Both the position numbers and the translations under genes were made by a program. A DNA stretch of 64,000 nt from Micromonospora parathelypteridis (GTDB lineage Bacteria > Actinomycetota > Actinomycetes > Mycobacteriales > Micromonosporaceae), in contig NZ_JACHDP010000001.1 in NCBI RefSeq assembly GCF_014201145.1, positions 3,038,001 through 3,102,000 on the forward strand, in the 5' to 3' direction. Positions 23,575-32,154 of this stretch are shown here, piece after piece; the first letter of the stretch is position 1, and each line of letters begins with the position of its first letter. The notes below the pieces were generated by a model. That model saw only the letters and a program-made list of their open reading frames with translations, did not search any database and was not told where the DNA came from.

Positions 23575-25773
23575 ATGTCGGCTGCCGGCTCCCTGCTCGC
23601 GGCGGTTCCTGTCGCCGCGGTGCTCCTGCTCACCGTCGCGACGAGGCCGCGCGAGGCCGGCGCGGTGGCACCGCTGCGGCTCGCCGTGGTGCGCGCCGCC
23701 CTGCTCAGCGGGGTGTACGCGGTGCTCGTCGTCGAGGTGCTCGGCGCGATGCACGCGCTGACCCGGCCGGCGTTCGCCGCCGCCTGGCTGCTCCTCCTGG
23801 CCGCCGGCGCGACAGCAGTCGGGGTGCGGCGGCGACGGGCGACCCTTCTCGCGCAGCCGCGCACCGCCGAACCACGACCGGTGCCGGTCGGCGCCGTCGT
23901 GTCCGGTGGCACCCCCGAGACCTCCACCCCGGCCGTCGACCCCGAGGCGGACGATTCCGGCCCCGCGTCGACCGGTCGGGCACGCCCCGGCCTGCTCGCC
24001 GTGGCGGTCGACGCCTGGCGTACGGCGGGTCGGGGCGAGCGGCTGCTCGCCGGCACGGTCGCCGGGCTGGTCCTGGTGGAGTTGCTGGTCGCGCTGCTGG
24101 CCGAGCCGAACAACTTCGACTCGCAGACGTACCACCTGCCGAAGGTGGAGCACTGGGTGGCCCAGGGTGGCCTGGATTTCTGGCCCACCGCGATCCACCG
24201 GCAGGTGACCATCCCGCCCGGAGCCGAGTATCTGCTGCTGCACCTGCGCCTGCTCACCGGCGGGGACCAGTTGTACAACCTGGTGCAGTGGGCGGCCGGG
24301 GTGCTCTGCCTGCTGGTGGCCGCACGGATCACCGGGCAGCTCGGCGGTGGTCGGAGGGCCCAGTTGCTCACCGCGTTCGTGCTGGCGACCACGCCGATGG
24401 TGGTGCTCCAGGCGACCAGCACGCAGACCGACCTGGTCTGCGCGGCGTGGGTGGCCTGCGTGGCGACCCTGGTGCTGGATGGGCTGCGTCGGCGGACCGG
24501 CTGGGGCACGCTCCTCGGGTTGGGCGCGGCCACCGGGCTGACCGCGGTGACCAAGACCAGCGGCCTGATCGCGGTCGGCCCGCTGCTGGTGCTCTGGGGG
24601 CTGGCCCAACTCCGGCTGACCCTGGCCGGGAGCGCGGCATCGGCTGCGCCGACGACGACAACTGGCGGGGGGCGGCGGCCTCGGCCGGTTGGCGGGCTGG
24701 CCCGCACGGTCACTGGTTCGGTGCTGATCCTGCTTGTCGCGGCCGTGGTGGTCGGCCCGTTCCTGGCCCGGGTGACCGCCGAGTTCGGGCACCCGCTGGG
24801 GCCGCCCCGGCTACGCGAATCGATCCCGATGGAACGGCACGATCCGCCGTCGATCCTGGTCAACGCTCTGCGGATCGGGCACACCGCGTTCGACACGCCG
24901 CTGGCGCCCCTGCGCCGGGCCGGAGCCGAGGCGATCATCGACGGCGCCGGCGTGATCGGGGTCGACCCGCAGGACCGCGCGATCACCTTCGGTCGGGAGA
25001 TCTTTCCGGAGCCGGCCTGGTATCCGGACGAGGATCGGGTCGCGTTCCCCCTGGCCGGGGCGCTGGCGTTGATCGGTGCGGTGGTCGCGCTCGCCCGTCC
25101 CCGCCGGATCGACCCCGAGCGGACCGGGCCGCTGCGCGCGTACGCGGTGGTGGTGCTGACCGCCGTCCTGCTGCACACCTCGATGATCAAGTGGCAGCCG
25201 TGGGGAAACCGGCTGATCCTCTACGCCCTGGTGCTCGCGGTGCCGCTGGCCGGGCTCTGGCTCGACGCGCTGCTGCGCCGCCACGCGTACCCGGGCAGGC
25301 TCGGGGCGCGGCGATCGGTGGCCACGCTGGCGGCCGTCGCCGTGCTGGCCGCCTCGGCGCTGGCCGGGGTGCTCGCGGTGTCGTACGGCTTCCCACGACG
25401 GCTCGTCGGCACCGGTTCGGTCTTCACCACCTCGGACTGGGACACCCGGTTCGTGCGTCGTCCGGAGTGGGCTGACGAGTTCCGCTGGGCCGCGGCGGCG
25501 GTCCGCGACAGCGGTGCCCGTCGGATCGGGCTGGTGCAGCAGAACGACAACTGGGAGTACCCGTGGTGGCTGCTGCTGCGGCAGCCGGACGGACGCTCGC
25601 CGGACCTGGTGTCGCTGCAGTCGGTGCTGCCGGAACGACCGCCGGCGGACCCCGGATCGGTTGACGGGATCGTGTGCACCGGCAGCAAGCCGGCCTGCGC
25701 CAAGCTCGTCCCGGCGGGCTGGCGGCTGGAGTTCCGCGGCTACGTCGGCTACGCGCTGCCGCCGGGTCGCTGA
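23575..25773 (+). CDS. GT-C membrane glycosyltransferase (PMT/ArnT-like)
   Basis: The 732-residue protein has about 12 spans. The first long extracytoplasmic loop carries NNFDSQTYHLPKVEHWV, whose Asp/His context resembles the catalytic loop of protein-O-mannosyltransferases and ArnT-type enzymes. Residues ~90-135 are a hydrophilic linker and the end is a soluble domain (~600-732). It likely moves a sugar from polyprenyl phosphate onto a protein or glycan outside the membrane. ATG 23575 follows a TTTACT hexamer by seven bases, suggesting a leaderless mRNA. Upstream the frame is open but unsupported. Confidence 0.7.
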   Translation: MSAAGSLLAAVPVAAVLLLTVATRPREAGAVAPLRLAVVRAALLSGVYAVLVVEVLGAMHALTRPAFAAAWLLLLAAGATAVGVRRRRATLLAQPRTAEPRPVPVGAVVSGGTPETSTPAVDPEADDSGPASTGRARPGLLAVAVDAWRTAGRGERLLAGTVAGLVLVELLVALLAEPNNFDSQTYHLPKVEHWVAQGGLDFWPTAIHRQVTIPPGAEYLLLHLRLLTGGDQLYNLVQWAAGVLCLLVAARITGQLGGGRRAQLLTAFVLATTPMVVLQATSTQTDLVCAAWVACVATLVLDGLRRRTGWGTLLGLGAATGLTAVTKTSGLIAVGPLLVLWGLAQLRLTLAGSAASAAPTTTTGGGRRPRPVGGLARTVTGSVLILLVAAVVVGPFLARVTAEFGHPLGPPRLRESIPMERHDPPSILVNALRIGHTAFDTPLAPLRRAGAEAIIDGAGVIGVDPQDRAITFGREIFPEPAWYPDEDRVAFPLAGALALIGAVVALARPRRIDPERTGPLRAYAVVVLTAVLLHTSMIKWQPWGNRLILYALVLAVPLAGLWLDALLRRHAYPGRLGARRSVATLAAVAVLAASALAGVLAVSYGFPRRLVGTGSVFTTSDWDTRFVRRPEWADEFRWAAAAVRDSGARRIGLVQQNDNWEYPWWLLLRQPDGRSPDLVSLQSVLPERPPADPGSVDGIVCTGSKPACAKLVPAGWRLEFRGYVGYALPPGR

Positions 25774-25788
25774 CCCGACGAAGCTACG

Positions 25789-25816
25789 ACCGCCCGGATG
25801 GTCCGTTCCGGGCGGT
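25789..25816 (+). terminator. Terminator-like hairpin after the GT-C gene
   Basis: A perfect 10-bp stem (25789-25798 with 25807-25816) and 8-nt loop, followed by TCTG, lies 16 bases after the stop codon. Confidence 0.65.
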
Positions 25817-25869
25817 TCTGCAGCTCGCGCGCAAGGATCTGAGACGCATTCACATCCATTGATCAGCAC

Positions 25870-25908
25870 GTTACCGTCTGGTAACTCAATCGACGTCCCG
25901 CGATTGAG
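25870..25908. promoter_or_regulatory. Two inverted repeats in the SGNH hydrolase leader
   Basis: GTTACC-GTCT-GGTAAC (25870-25885) abuts CTCAATCG (25885-25892), which pairs with CGATTGAG (25901-25908). Both have perfect arms. They lie just before the AAAGGAG ribosome site and could be an operator and an mRNA hairpin that gates translation. Confidence 0.45.
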
Positions 25909-25925
25909 CTGAAAGGAGTGCGTCG

Positions 25926-27527
25926 ATGCCTGCAAATCCCGCCAGGCCCGGACGCGCGACCCGACGACGGGCCATCACCGTCGCCGTCGCCGTCGCCGCT
26001 CTCGTCCTACCGATGCTCGCCGGACCCGCCGCCCCCGCCACCGCCGCCGACCGGCCGACCGTCCAACCACTCCCCGCCAACCTCGAAGCCATCCGGGCCG
26101 CCGAAGCCACCGCCCTCTACGGCAGCCCGCAGATCCGCCCGATCGACCAACGCCGCACAGCGCTGATCACCATGGGCGACAGCGAGATCTCCGGCGAAGG
26201 AGTCGGCAACTACGTCCCCGGCACCCACCAGGACGGAAACTGGTGCGACCGCTCGTACGACCAGGCGCTGTTCCGCACCGGCATCACGTCGGACGCGCAA
26301 TACAACCTGGCCTGTTCGGGTGCCACCCCGTGGAACCTCATCGCCGGCGGCCCGACCCAGCACAACGAGCTGAACCAGGGCGACTACCTGGGCATCAAGG
26401 CGCGCAACACGAACGTGAAGCTGATCTGGGTAGTGGTCGGCGCGAACGGTGACGGCACCATCCAGTTCGGTCCGGTCGCCACCGACTGCGCCATCCGCCG
26501 GGTCTTCTTCCAGGGCGCCTGCTACCCCACCTACACCGACCAGTGGACGATCCGCACCGACGGCAGCCGGCAGGCCGTGGAATCGGCGCTCACCGACATC
26601 CGGCAGACCATGACCAACGCCGGCTACCTGCGATCGGACTACGAGCTGGTGCTGATGTCGTACCCGAGCCCGGGCAGCCCCGACGTCGAGGACAACCCGA
26701 ACTTCCCCGGCTGGTACTCCGGTGGCTGCCTGCTCTACCTGGCGGACGCGGCGTTCGCCCGGAACAAGGCGGTGCCGATGTTCGAGTCGGCGCTCCGGTC
26801 GGCCGCGGCGAACACCGGCACCCGTTACCTGGACGCCAGCCGGCTCTTCCACGGCCACGAGGTGTGCACCGACAACACCTCGGTCCGCGGCCTCTACATC
26901 GAGGTCGGGATCTGGAACGAGAACGCCGCCCGGCAGTCGTTCCACCCCAACGCTCGTGGGCACGGCATGTTCGCCCAGTGCATCACCCAGTTCTGGAACT
27001 CCGGTCAGGACCGGGCAAGCTGCGTCGACCCGGCCAGCACCGGCAGCGGCGTGCTCTACCCGGGGCTGCTGGAGTTCAAGCAACTGCGCAACCTGGCCAC
27101 CGGCACCTGCGTCGACGGCAAGGGGTACGACTCCCGCAACGGCACCGCGCAGCAGCCGTACTCCTGTCACGGTGGGCGTAACCAGGGCTTCTGGTACGAC
27201 CAGAACCGGCGGTCGCTGCACTCGGAGCTCTCCCACGACCGCTGCCTCGACGTCGCCAACAGCTCGATGACCTCCGGCACGGCGGTCAACATCTACGACT
27301 GCAACGGCACCGCCGCCCAACAGTTCGTCTTCGCCGGCAACCAGATCAAGCCGGCCGCCGCGAGCAACCTCTGCGTGGCGTTCGACAGCCCGTGGCTGGG
27401 CACTCCCCGGTTGCGGTTGACCGGCTGCTCCAGCAACACCCGACAGCAGTGGTCGTTCGAGGCCCGTACCGCCGCCAACCCGGTCGGCTACGGCCACGAC
27501 GACTTCATCGGCTCCCGCGTCTACTGA
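25926..27527 (+). CDS. Secreted SGNH/GDSL hydrolase with a ricin-type lectin domain
   Basis: The 533-residue protein has a signal peptide (basic 8-16, hydrophobic 17-32, cleavage near 41). The SGNH domain shows block I GDSEISGEG (nucleophile Ser86), ACSGAT, block III VVVGANGDG and block V SFHPNARGHG, whose His completes the active site. Six or more cysteines fit extracellular disulfides. Residues ~375-520 form a ricin-type beta-trefoil (CBM13-like) with QxF/W repeats (AQQFVF, RQQWSF). It probably de-esterifies an extracellular polysaccharide or lipid. AAAGGAG (about eight bases upstream) fixes the start. Confidence 0.85.
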   Translation: MPANPARPGRATRRRAITVAVAVAALVLPMLAGPAAPATAADRPTVQPLPANLEAIRAAEATALYGSPQIRPIDQRRTALITMGDSEISGEGVGNYVPGTHQDGNWCDRSYDQALFRTGITSDAQYNLACSGATPWNLIAGGPTQHNELNQGDYLGIKARNTNVKLIWVVVGANGDGTIQFGPVATDCAIRRVFFQGACYPTYTDQWTIRTDGSRQAVESALTDIRQTMTNAGYLRSDYELVLMSYPSPGSPDVEDNPNFPGWYSGGCLLYLADAAFARNKAVPMFESALRSAAANTGTRYLDASRLFHGHEVCTDNTSVRGLYIEVGIWNENAARQSFHPNARGHGMFAQCITQFWNSGQDRASCVDPASTGSGVLYPGLLEFKQLRNLATGTCVDGKGYDSRNGTAQQPYSCHGGRNQGFWYDQNRRSLHSELSHDRCLDVANSSMTSGTAVNIYDCNGTAAQQFVFAGNQIKPAAASNLCVAFDSPWLGTPRLRLTGCSSNTRQQWSFEARTAANPVGYGHDDFIGSRVY

Positions 27528-27534
27528 CAAGGGC

Positions 27535-27562
27535 AGGGGCCCTGGCGTCGACCAGGGCCCCT
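27535..27562. terminator. Bidirectional terminator
   Basis: A perfect 11-bp stem (27535-27545 with 27552-27562) and 6-nt loop fill the 39-bp gap between convergent genes. Confidence 0.75.
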
Positions 27563-27566
27563 TCGC

Positions 27567-28166
27567 TCACTTCGCGCGGGGAATGAGGATGAGGCGGGCC
27601 ACGCCCTTGTCGCCGTCCTTCGCACCGGCGACGCCGAGCGTCGCGCCGACCTTCACCTCGCTCGGCTGCACGGTGGCACGCCGCTCGACGACCCGCAGGT
27701 CGTCGCCGAAGGCCCAGGTCATGGTAAAGCCGTCGGTGGACTTGACGGTCATCGAGTCGCCGTCGATAGCGGTCACCTCGCCGCGCTGCACGACGACGGT
27801 CTGCGTACCGTTGTCCCTGGTCTGCACCACCGCCTCACCGTGCAGGGTGTTCTTGCGCAGCTGCACGCGGGCCTGGCGGCGTTTGCGCCACTCCTCGCCG
27901 CGCTTCTCCCGGGCCTTCTCCTGCGCCGTGGGGGAGGCGCCCGGCGTCGGGGTGGCCGGGGCGGCGACGGTCTGCACGTCCAGGTCGTCGGCGTCGAAGC
28001 CCATCGCGGCCAGCGCCTGGCCCTCCACCCCCATCGCGGCGGCGACCTCGACAGCGGCCTCCCGGGCGGGCTGGCTGGCCACCTCGGCCGCACCGCAGCC
28101 GGCGAGACCGAGCGTGGCCGCCGCGAGCAGTGCCGTGGTGCCGGTGGCGAATCCCCAACGTGGCAT
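27567..28166 (-). CDS. Secreted lipoprotein, DUF5666-like C-terminus
   Basis: The 199-residue protein has a lipoprotein signal with lipobox LAGC (Cys24). An alanine-rich and charged linker follows (about 30-105), then a small beta-barrel-like domain (about 110-199) with repeated V-x-T/D strands resembling DUF5666. ATG 28166 has AGGGAAAG upstream. It is the last gene of a minus-strand unit with the histidine kinase (57-bp gap) and response regulator, so it may be the target or a sensory partner of that system. Confidence 0.65.
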   Translation of the reverse strand: MPRWGFATGTTALLAAATLGLAGCGAAEVASQPAREAAVEVAAAMGVEGQALAAMGFDADDLDVQTVAAPATPTPGASPTAQEKAREKRGEEWRKRRQARVQLRKNTLHGEAVVQTRDNGTQTVVVQRGEVTAIDGDSMTVKSTDGFTMTWAFGDDLRVVERRATVQPSEVKVGATLGVAGAKDGDKGVARLILIPRAK

Positions 28167-28222
28167 GGCTTTCCCTCTCGTCCGTGGAGTCCTCAGCATT
28201 CCCTCCGACGACGAGCGGAGCG

Positions 28223-29689
28223 TCAGGCCGATGTTCGGGCCAGGTAAGGATCACCCGGCAGCCGGACCGTGAAGGCGGCACCGCCCTCCGGCGCGTGCCC
28301 TGCGGCGATCTCCCCGCCCAACCGACGGACCAGCCCGGCGGCCAGCGCCAACCCCAGCCCGCTGCCCACCTTGCGCACTCCCCGGTAACGCTCGTGCAGC
28401 GCACCGCGTTCGAACGCCACCGCCAGGTCGTCGTCGGTGAAGCCGGGCCCGCCGTCCCGGACCTCCAGCACACCGCCGGAGGCCGGGTCCGCGTCGGCCG
28501 GCCGGACCGCGAGCACCACCGGCGACCCCGGGGGTACGACCCGCAACGCGTTCTCCAGCAGCCCGTCCAGCACCTGCCGGATGCGCCCCGGATCGGTGTA
28601 CGCGGGCACCGGCTGACCAGGCGTCTCCACCCGGAACGACACGCCGACCGCCGCGCACCGGCCGGACCAGGTCGGCTCCGCGTCCATGGCCAGCCGGGTC
28701 AGGTCCACCGGCACCGGTTCGAGTGGGAAGTCGGCGGCCTCCAGCCGGGCCAACGCCAGCAGATCGCCGATCAGCCGGTCCAGGTGTTGGGCTTCGGCCA
28801 GCACCGTCCGACCGGTGTCGACCGTGTCGTCCGCGCCGAGCACCCCGTCGGCGAGCGCCTCGGCGTACCCCCGGATCGCGGTCAGCGGGGTGCGCAGCTC
28901 GTGCGAGACGGAGAGGAGGAACTCCCGTTGCCGACCCTCACTGGTGGCCAGTGCGGCGGCCAACCCATTCAGCGCCTCGGCCAGGTCGGCGACCTCGTCG
29001 GGCGACTCCACCGGCACCCGGACGGCACGGTCGCCGGCGCGCAGCCGGGCGGCGGCGGTGGCCGCGACGCGGATCGGCCGGGCCAGCCGCCGGGCCAGCA
29101 GCAACCCGGCCACCACACCGGCGGTCAACCCGGCCAGCAGCGGCAGCCACAGACTGAGCAGCACCTGGGCCCACAGCCCGTTCGCCGTGGGACGGGAGAG
29201 CACCACCCCGTTGCCGTTGGGGAGGGCTCGACCTTCGACCAGGGCACGTTCGCCGTTGACCGGGCGGCGGACCGAGACGTTGCGACCCTCCTCGATTCGC
29301 TGCACCACCCGGGCTGGCAGGCCCGGCCGGTCGACCGTCCCGCGCCGGATCAGGTACGCGTCGATGCCCTGGTTGCGTAGTTGCTGGATGAGTCGTTCCT
29401 CGTCGGCGCTGCGACCCCGGTCCAGCCGGGTCCGCAGCACCTCGGCGGCGAGCCGGGCCTGTGCGGCGAGCGCCCTCTGATCGCTCCGCTCCGCGCCGCG
29501 GATCGCCAACGGCACGGCGACGATCGCGGTGACCAGTACCGACACCAGCGCCACCGCGCAGGTGACCAGCACCGCCCGGGCGGTCAGCGTGCGGCCGAAC
29601 CGGCCACGTCGAGGTGCGGCCGGCGGGACGGTGCCGACCACCGGCAGGGCCATGGTCGGCGACTCGGCGCGCTCGGGGTGGTCAGGCAT
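28223..29689 (-). CDS. Membrane sensor histidine kinase
   Basis: The 488-residue kinase has two spans (about 36-62 and 172-197) bracketing a ~110-residue extracytoplasmic sensor. A HAMP domain, the HisKA box SVSHELRTPLTAIRGY with the phospho-accepting His, and an HATPase domain (N box LLENALR, G boxes DGGPGF and VGSGLGLAL) follow. It overlaps the upstream response regulator by eight bases, so the pair is coupled. The signal is unknown. Confidence 0.9.
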   Translation of the reverse strand: MPDHPERAESPTMALPVVGTVPPAAPRRGRFGRTLTARAVLVTCAVALVSVLVTAIVAVPLAIRGAERSDQRALAAQARLAAEVLRTRLDRGRSADEERLIQQLRNQGIDAYLIRRGTVDRPGLPARVVQRIEEGRNVSVRRPVNGERALVEGRALPNGNGVVLSRPTANGLWAQVLLSLWLPLLAGLTAGVVAGLLLARRLARPIRVAATAAARLRAGDRAVRVPVESPDEVADLAEALNGLAAALATSEGRQREFLLSVSHELRTPLTAIRGYAEALADGVLGADDTVDTGRTVLAEAQHLDRLIGDLLALARLEAADFPLEPVPVDLTRLAMDAEPTWSGRCAAVGVSFRVETPGQPVPAYTDPGRIRQVLDGLLENALRVVPPGSPVVLAVRPADADPASGGVLEVRDGGPGFTDDDLAVAFERGALHERYRGVRKVGSGLGLALAAGLVRRLGGEIAAGHAPEGGAAFTVRLPGDPYLARTSA

Positions 29690-30374
29690 CGACCGCGTAC
29701 CCCACGCCGCGGTGGGTGCGGATCACGCTGGCCGGCCCGAGCTTCGCCCGTACCTGGGCGACGTGCACGTCCACCGTCCGGGTGCCGGCGTGCGCCGCGT
29801 AACCCCAGACTCCGGCCAGTAACTCCTCCCGGGTGAAGACCCGACCGGGCCGGGCCATCAGGTGGGCCAGCAGGTCGAACTCGGTGGAGGTGAGCTGCAC
29901 CGGGGCACCCGCGACGGTCACCGTCCGGCGGGCCGGGTCGAGCGTCACCGGGCCGACGACGCGCGGCCGGTCCGCGCCCTCCGGGCCGCCAGCGGAGCGG
30001 CGCAGCACCGCGCGCACCCGGGCGACCAGCTCCCGAGGGCTGAACGGCTTGGTGACGTAGTCGTCGGCACCCAACTCCAGGCCGACGATCCGATCGACCT
30101 CGTCGTCCCGGGCGGTGAGGAAGATGACCGGGGTCCAGTCGCCGGCCTCGCGCAGCCGGCGGCAGATCTCGGTACCGGGCAGGCCCGGCAGCGCGATGTC
30201 CAGGACGCAGGCCACCGGGCGCAGTCGGCGGGCGGCGCTCAGGCCGGCCGCGCCGTCCCGTTCCAGGTGGACACCGAAGCCGTCGCGGGTGAGGTACAGC
30301 CGGACCAGGTCGGCGATGGCCGGCTCGTCCTCGACCACGAGGACGAGCCCGCGGTGCGGCGGTTCGACGGTCAC
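29682..30374 (-). CDS. OmpR/PhoB-family response regulator
   Basis: The 230-residue protein has a receiver domain with the acidic pocket VVEDE and phospho-acceptor Asp in CVLDIALPG. The K of TKPFSPRELVARV is also present, and the C-terminal OmpR winged helix shows GYAAHAGTRTVDVHVAQVRAK... (DNA-contact helix). It is the first gene of the regulator-kinase-lipoprotein unit on the minus strand. Confidence 0.9.
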   Translation of the reverse strand: MTVEPPHRGLVLVVEDEPAIADLVRLYLTRDGFGVHLERDGAAGLSAARRLRPVACVLDIALPGLPGTEICRRLREAGDWTPVIFLTARDDEVDRIVGLELGADDYVTKPFSPRELVARVRAVLRRSAGGPEGADRPRVVGPVTLDPARRTVTVAGAPVQLTSTEFDLLAHLMARPGRVFTREELLAGVWGYAAHAGTRTVDVHVAQVRAKLGPASVIRTHRGVGYAVDA

Positions 30375-30458
30375 CGGCCCATGATTGCCGACCCGGAGGG
30401 CTCGACGCGATCGACGCGTGTTCGAGTTCGGTAAAGGCGGGGCGAAGCCGGAACGGCG

Positions 30459-30971
30459 TCAGCTCACCACGGCGGGACGGAACACGCTGGGACGCGCGGC
30501 GGCCGGCGCGTCACCGATGGTGGCGACGATCCGCTCGCGGGGCGTTCGCAGGCGGGTCCGGAACGCGTGGTTGAGCAACGCATCGAGCTGCCACACGCGC
30601 TTCGGTTGACTGGTACGGATCAGGAACCGCTCACGGATCCCGTCGATCGCGGTGGCCGCCAACTCGACCGAGTGCAGCCGCGGGTCCGGGCTCCAGGTCA
30701 CGTTGCTCAGCTCACGCAACTCGGTGTTGAGGTGCAGACGCAGTCGGTGCAGCAGCCGGGTCTGCTGGGTCACCACCAGCCGGCGGTGGGTGAGCAGGAT
30801 CAGGTAGTCGCCGGTGACCGGGCGGTCGGGGCGGCTACAACGGGTGACCAGGATGGTGGCGTCACCGGAGCCGACGCAGCGCCGGAAGACCGGCATGTGC
30901 CGGCTCACGGTCTGCACGGCCAGGCCAGCCTCGGCGGCGGCCGGAAGGAACGTTCGGGAGAAGACGTCCAT
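30459..30971 (-). CDS. Hypothetical cytosolic protein (170 aa)
   Basis: No known domain is recognised. The sequence is a mix of beta strands and charged helices with no membrane span, e.g. DYLILLTHRRLVVTQQTRL, reminiscent of PH-like beta meanders. The ATG at 30971 follows GGGCAGG closely and a stronger GGGAGG further up. A GTGAC-N4-GTCAC palindrome lies 29 bases upstream. It is a single-gene unit behind the response regulator promoter. Confidence 0.5.
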   Translation of the reverse strand: MDVFSRTFLPAAAEAGLAVQTVSRHMPVFRRCVGSGDATILVTRCSRPDRPVTGDYLILLTHRRLVVTQQTRLLHRLRLHLNTELRELSNVTWSPDPRLHSVELAATAIDGIRERFLIRTSQPKRVWQLDALLNHAFRTRLRTPRERIVATIGDAPAAARPSVFRPAVVS

Positions 30972-30999
30972 GACCTGCCCAACGACCTCCCTTAGCGGG

Positions 31000-31013
31000 G
31001 TGACGTGGGTCAC
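31000..31013. promoter_or_regulatory. CRP/FNR-like palindrome (GTGAC-N4-GTCAC)
   Basis: GTGACGTGGGTCAC contains GTGA-N6-TCAC, the half-site arrangement of actinobacterial CRP/GlxR regulators. It stands 29 bases before the gene ending at 30459. The same GTGAC-N4-GTCAC form recurs at 61385-61398. Confidence 0.5.
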
Positions 31014-31077
31014 GCGGCTTTTTTGGAAGTTCCACGCGCCGGGTCGCACTCCCTGTCCGATTTCCGACTTGGACGGA

Positions 31078-32109
31078 TCATGGTCGGGTGTCGGGCTGGA
31101 GCGGACTGGCGGCGAACAACTCCTCCAGCCAGCCGGGCACCGCGTCGGCGTACTCGGCGCGGGACTCCTCGGCAGTGTCCAGCGCTCGACGCCAGGACAG
31201 CGACCGGCTCACCGCCCCCAGGTTGATCGCCAGGTCGGCCGCCTCGACGAGGGTCCGGCGGTCGTACCGGTCGGTCCACGCTTCCAGGTAGGCGTCGCGC
31301 AGCCGCACCAGGCGGGCGTCGTCGGCCGCCAACTCCTTGCTGTACCGGATGGAGCGCAGGGTCACCAGCAGCGTGCCGAAGGGGTGCGCCACCGAGGCGT
31401 CACCCCAGTCGAAGTAGCGGCACCCCTCCGGGCCTGCGAAGACGTTGCCGTCGTGCAGGTCGTCGTGTTGCACCGTGGCCGGGATGCCGATGTCGGCGAG
31501 TCGGCGGCACCGCTCGGCGTACGACGGCAGCTCGGCCCGCAGCCGCTCGTGCATGTCCGGGCTGAGCCCGCCCTCGGCACCGATCAGCAGTGACTCGCGA
31601 TCGTCGAGCAGCTCGGCGAAGTTTCCGGCCAGCACCTCGGGACGGTGGTCCGGCACGCCCAGGGAGACCAGCTCGTCGGCACGCGGCGCGGTGGCCAGTT
31701 GGAGCGCGGCGTACCCGGGCAGCGCCCGTTCCCAGTGCGCCAGATCAGGGTCGCGCGCCAGCAGGTCGCGCAACGACTCGCCGCCGTCGGGCAGGAGCGA
31801 CCAGCCCTGCGCCGGGTCGACCGCGATCGGTGTCAGCACCCGCTCGGGCGTCAACTGGGCGAGCGTCGCGATCAGGACCGCCTCGTGCACGGTGCCCCGG
31901 TTGTTGGCCTTGAACCAGACCGGGCCGTCGTCGGTGGGCACGCGCCAGACCAGCGACCAGGGACGCACCCGGGGCTCCGCCAGCCCGGTCACCCGCCGGC
32001 CGGTCTGGCCCAGCTGCGCCTCGACCCAGGACCGGGCCCGCAACTGCCACTGCTCGCTGGACCAGTCGGGGCCGTACCCATCCGCGTTCGTCGTCACGTT
32101 GGGCACCAT
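31078..32109 (-). CDS. Aminoglycoside-phosphotransferase-like kinase
   Basis: The 343-residue protein has the APH/choline-kinase catalytic loop VQHDDLHDGNVF (catalytic Asp, metal-binding Asn) and the metal motif YFDWGDA, with a nucleotide-binding N-lobe containing VWFKANNRGTVHEA. It would phosphorylate a small hydroxylated compound. The substrate is not predictable, and antibiotic resistance should not be assumed. Confidence 0.75.
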   Translation of the reverse strand: MVPNVTTNADGYGPDWSSEQWQLRARSWVEAQLGQTGRRVTGLAEPRVRPWSLVWRVPTDDGPVWFKANNRGTVHEAVLIATLAQLTPERVLTPIAVDPAQGWSLLPDGGESLRDLLARDPDLAHWERALPGYAALQLATAPRADELVSLGVPDHRPEVLAGNFAELLDDRESLLIGAEGGLSPDMHERLRAELPSYAERCRRLADIGIPATVQHDDLHDGNVFAGPEGCRYFDWGDASVAHPFGTLLVTLRSIRYSKELAADDARLVRLRDAYLEAWTDRYDRRTLVEAADLAINLGAVSRSLSWRRALDTAEESRAEYADAVPGWLEELFAASPLQPDTRP

Positions 32110-32154
32110 AGGCGGCCCTCACCGCGCCGGGCCATACGTTTTCCGGCTGGGGCG

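Noticed and set aside
31078..32109. Aminoglycoside resistance gene
   Set aside because: Only the generic APH catalytic loop is visible; many housekeeping kinases share it and there is no mobile or resistance context.
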